From positions 1 to 5,006 of the forward strand of contig CALCEF010000050.1 in assembly GCA_937901365.1 (NCBI GenBank): 5,006 bases of DNA. The letters run 5' to 3'. Positions 1 to 5,006 of this stretch are shown piece after piece. The notes under the pieces were generated by a model. It was not told the origin of the DNA, did not search any database, and worked only from the letters and a program-made list of their open reading frames with translations. The first letter of the stretch is position 1. Each line of letters opens with the position of its first letter. The position numbers and the translations under genes were made by a program. The DNA comes from an uncultured euryarchaeote. GTDB lineage: Archaea; Thermoplasmatota; Poseidoniia; Poseidoniales; Thalassarchaeaceae.

Positions 1-1118
1 ACAAGGAAATCCATGTTTCCATCACCGTTGATGTCAGCGATGGAGACATCCGCTGCTACGTAATCGCCAATACCTGCGAGATTGTTTGTAGACCATGTGC
101 CACCTACACTGCTGCGAGTGGCGTATGACACATTTTGATCCCAGCCTTGACCGATTGCAACCATGTCTATGATGGAATCACCGTCAGTATCTGCAATGTC
201 GAAGCCGTTAGCTTCCACTTCGTTCATTGCAAAGACGTGGGTACCCGATGTTGCTGTTACCGGGTTCTCGTATTGGTTGGATACACAATTGTATTCAAGG
301 ACGGTTACATTGTCCCAGTTTCCTGGGCTAAAGCCTGTTTGTGGACCATTGTATGGAGGAGCAGTCATCATCCAAATGTCAAGGTCGTCACAATCTCCCT
401 GTCCACCAGGAATACCGCCACCAGTGACGGTTTCACCCCAGTTTCCAATTGCCATATCGTAGTAGAATGCATGGGTCAATGGTACGTTGGTAACCGATTG
501 ACTGGTCTGTTGAGTGGGGTTCGGACCACGCATAATCATGATTTCCATGTTGGTAATTGATTCGTCAAGGAACAATCCGACAATGTCATCTTTGCCGTCA
601 TCGTTGACGTCAGTTACCTCCAATCCGTAAAGATAAGGGGATACAGAAATTGGTGCAGATCGTGTCCAATCTTCGACGCGTTCACCACATTCACCCCAAA
701 TCACAGTCATATTGCCAAGGGGTGGTTGAGCGCTACCGGCGACCCAAACGTTCTGACGGAAGAAGACAAGGTCATTGGCACCATCATCATCGATGTCACC
801 GATTCCTACTTCGTTTGCATTCGCCATATCGAACCAGTGTGCACGTCGGGATGTGTTGGCTGAAACCCACAGATCTTCACGATCTGAGAAGTCCCCATCC
901 TCATTGTAGAGGACGGAAATCAGCATTCCCATTTCACTGGCAGATACGATATCTGCATCTCCATCACAATCCAAATCGCCAGATGCGATTGCCACTGGAT
1001 TTCGCTGTGCGGGGTATGTCTCAACGTGACTTGCACTGACGGCAGGAATCATCGCTACGAATAGCGAACCCAACATCAGGGTGACAAGTGCAATACCGCG
1101 CACGCGGGCTTTGTTCAT
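1..1118 (-). CDS. Secreted FG-GAP/VCBS-like repeat surface protein, N-terminal 372 residues (partial, runs off the left edge)
   Basis: The reading frame is open from the ATG at 1118 to the window edge with no stop. Residues 1-29 form a classical Sec signal peptide: a basic start (MNKARVRG), a hydrophobic core (about 9-24) and a likely AVSA|SH cleavage site. The mature part carries Asp-rich calcium-loop motifs of the D-x-[DN]-x-D-G-x-x-D kind or variants of it, near residues 48-56, 108-116, 170-178, 242-247, 310-318 and 362-370. The spacing is about 50-70 residues, which fits blades of an integrin-alpha-like beta-propeller (FG-GAP/VCBS families). Four N-x-S/T sequons (N88, N136, N270, N329) and four cysteines (51, 144, 243, 278) suit an extracellular protein. 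An in-frame ATG at 1139 would add seven residues (MLAHEKN) ahead of the basic region. I prefer 1118 because it gives a normal signal peptide. Such proteins are generally cell-surface or adhesive; the specific ligand is unknown. The C-terminus and any anchor lie outside the window. Confidence 0.88.
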   Translation of the reverse strand, partial: MNKARVRGIALVTLMLGSLFVAMIPAVSASHVETYPAQRNPVAIASGDLDCDGDADIVSASEMGMLISVLYNEDGDFSDREDLWVSANTSRRAHWFDMANANEVGIGDIDDDGANDLVFFRQNVWVAGSAQPPLGNMTVIWGECGERVEDWTRSAPISVSPYLYGLEVTDVNDDGKDDIVGLFLDESITNMEIMIMRGPNPTQQTSQSVTNVPLTHAFYYDMAIGNWGETVTGGGIPGGQGDCDDLDIWMMTAPPYNGPQTGFSPGNWDNVTVLEYNCVSNQYENPVTATSGTHVFAMNEVEANGFDIADTDGDSIIDMVAIGQGWDQNVSYATRSSVGGTWSTNNLAGIGDYVAADVSIADINGDGNMDFL

Positions 1119-1158
1119 ATTCTTCTCATGAGCTAACATGTTGACCACTCTACCCGTC

Positions 1159-1220
1159 CGTCATGACGACTCTATTCAATAGTTACTCTCGCGTGCGCGT
1201 GAGATGCTCGCAATAAATGG
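1159..1220 (-). promoter_or_regulatory. Candidate promoter/operator region of the FG-GAP-like gene
   Basis: This is the part of the 185-base intergenic stretch (1119-1303) most likely to drive the exported protein. Read on the minus strand it holds a weak TATA-like sequence, CCATTTATTG (1220-1211). It also has two perfect palindromes close together: CTATTGAATAG (1182-1172, odd-centred) and CGTCATGACG (1168-1159). They end 20-41 bases before the possible ATG at 1139 and 41-64 bases before the preferred ATG at 1118, where a repressor or activator could bind. None matches a recognised operator, the TATA match is poor, and short palindromes can arise by chance, so this is a suggestion from position and symmetry only. 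Confidence 0.25.
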
Positions 1221-1273
1221 CCCGCAGTGCGCCGATTATGGAGTAAGTATGCGGTTCAACACAATCACGAGCG

Positions 1274-1300
1274 AAAACGAAGAAAATGAGCGAAAAAAAA
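1274..1300 (-). terminator. Oligo-T transcription terminator after the 226-residue protein gene
   Basis: Starting three bases past the TGA stop at 1304-1306, the minus strand reads T8 (1300-1293), followed by two further T4 tracts (1286-1283 and 1277-1274) within TTTTC contexts. There is no stem-loop in front, so this is not a bacterial intrinsic terminator. It fits archaeal termination, in which RNA polymerase releases at T-rich non-template tracts without needing a hairpin. Its position, between the end of one gene and the likely promoter of the next, supports the call. Confidence 0.5.
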
Positions 1301-1303
1301 CGA

Positions 1304-1984
1304 TCAATCTGCCTCTAACCAACGGGGATTTGGTCCATATCCAAATCGGTCACCGCCATGAACCTTGACTAGCTTTCCAAGCCGCCACATTCCCTCAAGC
1401 CAAAGTTCGAGTTCCGTTCCCGAACGCTCAAGTTGTTCACATGCTGCACTGTCGATTACTGAAATTGGTAAGGCTGTAACCCCAAATTTGCGAACGGCGA
1501 TTCTCATCAATCGTTGCAACCATGCTTCAGCGATTGGATCGGTCGAGACTTGTGACATAATCGGTTCTGGTTCGTCCATTTCACTGATGAGATCCGCTAA
1601 TTCTTCAGCCGTTGGAGACCGAGGGTGCTCAATTCCCAACTTTTCCATTTCCGCATCTAAATCCATCTCTCCAATGATACGGCGAACAGTCGGTATTCGG
1701 CTTGGGTCCGGAGGTGGCCCCGGTAGTTCTACAACCGCATCGGATTGAAGCAATACTGGTTCTTCACCGTCCGCTTCAATTGATTCTTCATCATCGGTAT
1801 CTGGCTCTTCCTGTTCCTGGAATGTTCGTCCGGTTGCTGCCATCGGTTGAACCCAACCAACATCCAGCAAACCAATTTCTTCTCGTAGAGCATTGACCCA
1901 CTCCGCATCCCCCTGAATTAGAACATCGACGTCTTCCTCTGCAACGCGGAAACGGAAGCGAACCGGGCCCTTGAGCACAGACAT
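1304..1984 (-). CDS. Acidic protein of unknown function, 226 residues, possible C-terminal winged helix
   Basis: I do not recognise the family. The only usable start is the ATG at 1984: the frame stays open upstream into the aconitase 3' end but contains no ATG, GTG or TTG. Three regions can be seen. Residues 5-42 look like a small beta-beta-alpha unit (GPVRFRFRVAEEDVDVLIQG, then a helix with AEWVNALREEIG). Residues 54-97 are a low-complexity Asp/Glu linker ending in a Pro-rich stretch (PGPPPDPSRIP). Residues 98-226 are mostly helical, with a basic helix at 152-168 and, at 191-223, a helix followed by a Gly-rich hairpin (HGGDRFGYGPNPRW) that resembles a winged-helix wing. There is no signal peptide or membrane segment, so it is probably cytoplasmic. 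It follows aconitase on the same strand after 64 bases and ends at a T-tract, so it is plausibly the last gene of that transcript. An adaptor or nucleic-acid-binding role would be a guess. It is confident as a gene, unknown in function. Confidence 0.85.
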   Translation of the reverse strand: MSVLKGPVRFRFRVAEEDVDVLIQGDAEWVNALREEIGLLDVGWVQPMAATGRTFQEQEEPDTDDEESIEADGEEPVLLQSDAVVELPGPPPDPSRIPTVRRIIGEMDLDAEMEKLGIEHPRSPTAEELADLISEMDEPEPIMSQVSTDPIAEAWLQRLMRIAVRKFGVTALPISVIDSAACEQLERSGTELELWLEGMWRLGKLVKVHGGDRFGYGPNPRWLEAD

Positions 1985-2019
1985 TGGAAGGGCTTGGCTC
2001 GGAACGGTCTTTGAACCAC

Positions 2020-2036
2020 ACGGCCCGAAGGGCCGT
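2020..2036 (-). other. GC-rich hairpin in the aconitase 3' intergenic gap
   Basis: The minus strand reads ACGGCCC-TTC-GGGCCGT: a perfect 7-bp, mostly G/C stem with a 3-base loop, or 6 bp with a CTTCG loop. It begins 12 bases after the aconitase stop and ends 35 bases before the ATG at 1984. No T-run follows on the minus strand, so it does not look like a bacterial intrinsic terminator. It could be a 3' stabilising or processing structure that separates the aconitase message from the downstream gene. It is nearly symmetrical, so it would also fold in a plus-strand transcript. Confidence 0.45.
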
Positions 2037-2048
2037 AGAATATTGAAT

Positions 2049-4745
2049 TCAAGATGAGGCTAAATTCCGCAGAACTGTCTGCAAGATTCCGCCATTTCGA
2101 TAATATTCCACTTCGACTGGTGTGTCTAATCGGACGGTGGCATCAAATGTGATTTGAGTGCCATCGACCTTTGTCGCCGTGACTGTAATTGTGCTGAGAG
2201 GAACGAGATCTGCACTTGCTGGAATGTCATAGGTCTCAGTACCATCGAGGCCGAGTGATTCGGCGTTTTCCCCCGCTGGGAAAGTGAGTGGTAAAACGCC
2301 CATGCCTACTAGATTAGAACGGTGAATACGCTCGAAGGATGTTGCAATAACCGCCTTTACACCAAGCAACAGTGTCCCTTTTGCTGCCCAATCTCTGCTG
2401 CTGCCAGTACCGTATTGCTCACCAGCGAGAACGATGAGAGGGACGCCTGATTCTTGATACTTCATCGATGCATCGTAAATCGATTCAACCTCCCCTGTTG
2501 GGAAGTGGGTTGTGTAACCACCTTCTGTACCGGGTGCAATTCGATTTCGGATTCGAACGTTGGCAAATGTTCCGCGCATCATCACTTCGTGATTGCCTCT
2601 GCGGCTTCCAAATGAATTGAAATCGCGGGGAGATACACCGTTTTCGATCAAATATTGACCCGCTGGGCCAGAATGAGGGAAGGCACCTGCTGGACTGATG
2701 TGGTCTGTAGTTACAGAATCACCTAAATTGAGCAAAACATGAGCTCCTTCAATCGATGAAATGGGCTCGGGTTCGGGCTGAATACCCTCAAAGAATGAGG
2801 GGAGGCGTACATAGGTACTTTCTGGCGCCCATGGATAGAGATCGCTCGCTTCGCTAGGAATGGAATCCCACCGAGGTTCACTCATCACTGTCGAATAACG
2901 CTCATTGAACATTTCAGGAGTAATGGCCTCAGCCATCACTTCACGAATTTCACCGTCCGTTGGCCAAATGTCCTCAAGCATCACTGGCTGACCTTCAGAA
3001 TCTGTTCCGATCGGGTCCTGTTCAAAATCAATATCCAATGTTCCTGCAATTGCATACGCAACCACCAGAGGAGGGCTCGCCAAATAATTCGCCTTTACTT
3101 TCTGATGAACGCGACCTTCGAAATTTCGATTGCCTGAAATTACAGAGCCGACGATGAGATTACCTTCGTCGATTGCGGCTTCAATTTCCGGCTCGAGCGG
3201 CCCCGAATTACCGATGCAAGTCGTACAACCATATCCAACATTGTGAAAGCCCAACTGATTGAGGAATATTGTCAATCCGGCCGCATCATAATATTCGGTC
3301 ACAACACGGCTTCCGGGGGCTAAACTTGGCTTGCTCCAAGGGGCCACCTTCAGCCCTTTTTGAACCGCATTTCTTGCTAGAATTCCCGCGCCCAACATCA
3401 CTGATGGATTTGATGTATTGGTGCATGATGTAATGGCTGAAATCACGATGTCTCCGTGCTTGAGTTTGTAGGTTTCACCGTCCGAACCCACCACCTCAAT
3501 TTGTTGCCCGGTTTGGGTAGCATCTACTCCATGGCCAGAATGACCAATTGGGGCAACAAGACTCTCATGCCAATGCGATTTCATCGCCGACAAATCTACG
3601 CGATCTTGTGGCCGCTTTGGCCCCGCCATAGCAGGCTCTACATCCCCCAAATCAAGAGACAGATTTGAAGTGAATTCTGGTGTCTCGGAATCTGGTGTGT
3701 AAAACATTCCTTGAGCACTCAAGTAGCGCTTGACGTTCTCGACATGCTCGGGATTCCTCCCAGACAATCGCATGTATTCCAATGTGGTCTCATCTACCGG
3801 GAAAAAGCCGCAAGTCGCCCCATATTCTGGAGCCATATTGGCGATGGTTGCCCGGTCGGGCAATGTTAGAGATGCCAGACCTGAGCCGTGGAACTCAACG
3901 AACTTGCTGACAACCCCATGCTCACGAAGCATTTCGACGATTCGCAATGTCATGTCTGTGGCGGTAACTCCAGGGCGAAGTGTACCGGTTAATTCGAATC
4001 CTACAACCTCTGGCAGGAGCATGTAAATCGGTTGGCCGAGCATCACAGCTTCGGCTTCGATTCCACCAACACCCCAGCCTAGAACCCCTAACCCATTGAT
4101 CATCGTGGTGTGACTATCGGTACCTACCAAGGAATCGGGCATCCACATTCCATTTTCTTCCCGCGCGACGCTGGCAATCCATTCGAGATTGACTTGGTGA
4201 ACAATGCCACGCCCAGGCGGGACAGCGCGGAAATTGTCGAGGCTTTGTTGTCCCCATTTGAGGAATTGGTAGCGCTCCATATTGCGCTGATATTCGATTT
4301 CCAAATTGCGCTCTCTCGCATCGGGGAATAATCCTGAAACATCGACTTGGACCGAGTGGTCGATCACCAAATCAACAGGGACCTGAGGATTGACCTTCTT
4401 TGGGTCGCCACCCAATGCTACCATGGCATCTCTTAGAGCCGCAATATCGACCACTGCAGGCACACCGGTGAAATCTTGCAGAATCACTCGAGATGGCATG
4501 AATGGGATCTCTGCAGGTGATTGGGTAGGCGACCAAGCGGCAATTCGTTTGACGTCATCTTCAGTGACCAGAAAACCATCGCAATTGCGCAAGGCTGCCT
4601 CGAGTAAAACACGAATTGTGCAAGGCAATTTATCGAGTTGACAAAGGCCTGCTGATTGCAGCGAATGCAAATTCGCAAAGTGTCCTAATTCGCCATTCGA
4701 CATCTCAAATGTCGATGCGGCTGAGAAGGGGTCGTCACTCGCCAT
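2049..4745 (-). CDS. acnA: Aconitate hydratase (aconitase), AcnA/IRP1 type, complete
   Basis: This cytoplasmic 4Fe-4S enzyme interconverts citrate and isocitrate through cis-aconitate in the TCA cycle. At 898 residues it is close to the roughly 890 usual for AcnA. Cluster ligands are C441 (in SCTNTSNP) and C507/C510 (in GYGCTTCIGNSGPL). Active-site motifs by homology to mitochondrial aconitase include QDFTGVPAVVD (90-100), D129-H130, DSHT (D210-S211-H212), NRNFEGR (539-545), SRRGNHEVM (714-722) and GTGSSRDW (779-786), with S782 matching the catalytic serine and R784 a substrate-binding arginine. Domains 1-3 span about 1-570; the linker leads into the C-terminal swivelling domain, about 665-898. 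The start is firm: an in-frame TAA lies 18 bases upstream and no other start codon intervenes. No Shine-Dalgarno site is at normal distance; an AAGGAT sits over 20 bases upstream. It lies 46 bases after the cyclophilin gene on the same strand. The related AcnD (2-methylcitrate dehydratase) is less likely, since no methylcitrate-cycle gene is visible. Confidence 0.97.
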   Translation of the reverse strand: MASDDPFSAASTFEMSNGELGHFANLHSLQSAGLCQLDKLPCTIRVLLEAALRNCDGFLVTEDDVKRIAAWSPTQSPAEIPFMPSRVILQDFTGVPAVVDIAALRDAMVALGGDPKKVNPQVPVDLVIDHSVQVDVSGLFPDARERNLEIEYQRNMERYQFLKWGQQSLDNFRAVPPGRGIVHQVNLEWIASVAREENGMWMPDSLVGTDSHTTMINGLGVLGWGVGGIEAEAVMLGQPIYMLLPEVVGFELTGTLRPGVTATDMTLRIVEMLREHGVVSKFVEFHGSGLASLTLPDRATIANMAPEYGATCGFFPVDETTLEYMRLSGRNPEHVENVKRYLSAQGMFYTPDSETPEFTSNLSLDLGDVEPAMAGPKRPQDRVDLSAMKSHWHESLVAPIGHSGHGVDATQTGQQIEVVGSDGETYKLKHGDIVISAITSCTNTSNPSVMLGAGILARNAVQKGLKVAPWSKPSLAPGSRVVTEYYDAAGLTIFLNQLGFHNVGYGCTTCIGNSGPLEPEIEAAIDEGNLIVGSVISGNRNFEGRVHQKVKANYLASPPLVVAYAIAGTLDIDFEQDPIGTDSEGQPVMLEDIWPTDGEIREVMAEAITPEMFNERYSTVMSEPRWDSIPSEASDLYPWAPESTYVRLPSFFEGIQPEPEPISSIEGAHVLLNLGDSVTTDHISPAGAFPHSGPAGQYLIENGVSPRDFNSFGSRRGNHEVMMRGTFANVRIRNRIAPGTEGGYTTHFPTGEVESIYDASMKYQESGVPLIVLAGEQYGTGSSRDWAAKGTLLLGVKAVIATSFERIHRSNLVGMGVLPLTFPAGENAESLGLDGTETYDIPASADLVPLSTITVTATKVDGTQITFDATVRLDTPVEVEYYRNGGILQTVLRNLASS

Positions 4746-4788
4746 GTTACGACGACCAAGCGGTTATCCTTGAACGTCACTCTCAAGC

Positions 4789-4805
4789 CGGTCACAAAAT
4801 GACCG
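4789..4805 (-). other. Small inverted repeat overlapping the cyclophilin stop codon
   Basis: The minus strand reads CGGTCA-TTTTG-TGACCG, a perfect 6-bp stem with a 5-base loop. The TGA stop of the cyclophilin gene (4794-4792) lies in the second arm. It sits 43 bases before the aconitase start. There is no following T-tract, so a terminator is unlikely. It may influence mRNA stability or coupling between the two genes, or be chance, since one arm is constrained by the coding sequence. Confidence 0.3.
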
Positions 4806-5006
4806 CCGACTCAAGAATTACGTCAGCGAACGGTTTGTTGTCGTCATCGGTTGGTACTTCGCTAATCTGAGTAACATAGGAACAGCCGGATGTGATCGTT
4901 CCAAAGACCGTGTGTACACCGTCTAGGTGGGATGGATTACTATCTTCTGGAATGAGGAAGAATTGGCTACCTCCTGTGTTTGGATTGTTTGTTTTAGCCA
5001 TCGAAA
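4792..5006 (-). CDS. Cyclophilin-type peptidyl-prolyl cis-trans isomerase, C-terminal 70 residues (partial, runs off the right edge)
   Basis: Cyclophilins catalyse cis-trans isomerisation of X-Pro bonds and assist protein folding. The visible fragment opens with SMAKTNNPNTGGSQFFLIPE, which matches the family core SMANAGPNTNGSQFFI of human CypA and holds the counterpart of active-site F113 (second Phe of SQFF). It continues with SHLDGVHTVFG, equivalent to EWLDGKHVVFG: H126 is retained, while the tryptophan (W121 in CypA) that favours cyclosporin binding is replaced by His, a position that often varies in prokaryotic members. The C-terminus (ADVILESAVIL) is the usual last beta strand. The frame is open to the window edge with no break; the catalytic Arg (R55 in CypA), the true start and any signal or lipoprotein sequence lie beyond 5006, so the location in the cell cannot be told. 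It is the first visible gene of a possible run with aconitase. Confidence 0.93.
   Translation of the reverse strand, partial: SMAKTNNPNTGGSQFFLIPEDSNPSHLDGVHTVFGTITSGCSYVTQISEVPTDDDNKPFADVILESAVIL

Noticed and set aside
135..1039. Plus-strand open frames within the left 1.1 kb (141, 99 and 129 residues)
   Set aside because: They are antisense to the minus-strand secreted protein, which explains the whole stretch with a signal peptide and periodic Asp motifs. Their own translations are compositionally odd (His/Arg/Cys-rich) and match no family.
1269..1303. Direct repeat of GAGCGAAAA in the A-rich stretch, considered as a repeat element or CRISPR remnant
   Set aside because: There are only two short imperfect copies, no spacer structure and no cas gene. 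The T-tract terminator explains the composition.
1249..1368. Plus-strand small reading frame of 39 residues (starts MRFNTITSEN) with GGAG five bases before its ATG and an AATAAAT sequence further upstream
   Set aside because: It is short, highly charged at the start because of the A-rich terminator tract, and its second half is antisense to the end of the 226-residue gene. The Shine-Dalgarno match is notable but isolated in a window where other genes lack one.
1791..2021. Minus-strand 76-residue frame beginning MWFKDRSEP
   Set aside because: It is a shifted-frame shadow of the 226-residue gene's N-terminal half, rich in Gly/Arg/Ser with no recognisable feature.
3456..4641. Several plus-strand frames of 70-98 residues inside aconitase
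   Set aside because: The aconitase frame is intact and highly conserved across this region, so these are antisense shadows.
2049..4745. Iron-responsive RNA-binding (IRP1-like) moonlighting role for the aconitase
   Set aside because: The family similarity is real, but all cluster cysteines are present and no iron-responsive stem-loop with a CAGUGN loop was seen nearby, so the sequence supports only the enzymatic role.

Overview
The window looks like chromosomal sequence from an uncultured, probably marine, planktonic archaeon, most likely Euryarchaeota Marine Group II (Poseidoniales) or a close relative. The assignment rests on style and is inference. All genes lie on the minus strand, no convincing Shine-Dalgarno site precedes the starts, an oligo-T tract follows a gene end, base composition looks roughly balanced, and an exported calcium-motif FG-GAP-like surface protein sits beside a bacterial-type aconitase and a cyclophilin. 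There is no 16S rRNA gene or other marker to settle it, and a bacterium is not excluded.

Layout in the direction of transcription, from right to left. Positions 5006-4792 hold the C-terminal part of a cyclophilin-type peptidyl-prolyl isomerase, cut by the window edge. After a 46-base gap comes a complete 898-residue aconitase of the AcnA/IRP1 type (4745-2049), with all three iron-sulfur cysteines and the catalytic motifs intact. A 64-base gap holding a strong GC-rich hairpin separates it from a 226-residue acidic protein of unknown function (1984-1304). That gene ends against a T8 tract that probably terminates transcription. A 185-base intergenic stretch with two small palindromes and a weak TATA-like sequence follows. 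The left 1118 bases are one uninterrupted minus-strand reading frame that runs off the window edge. It encodes a signal peptide followed by about six Asp-rich FG-GAP/VCBS-like calcium-binding repeats, so the left fifth of the window is coding and not empty.

The three right-hand genes are close, co-directional and could form one transcript: a folding catalyst, a TCA-cycle enzyme and an uncharacterised protein. The FG-GAP-like gene is probably a separate unit with its own promoter. I see no mobile element, CRISPR array, tRNA, rRNA or defence system. The content is mostly housekeeping. The least explained items are the 226-residue protein and the large secreted repeat protein.
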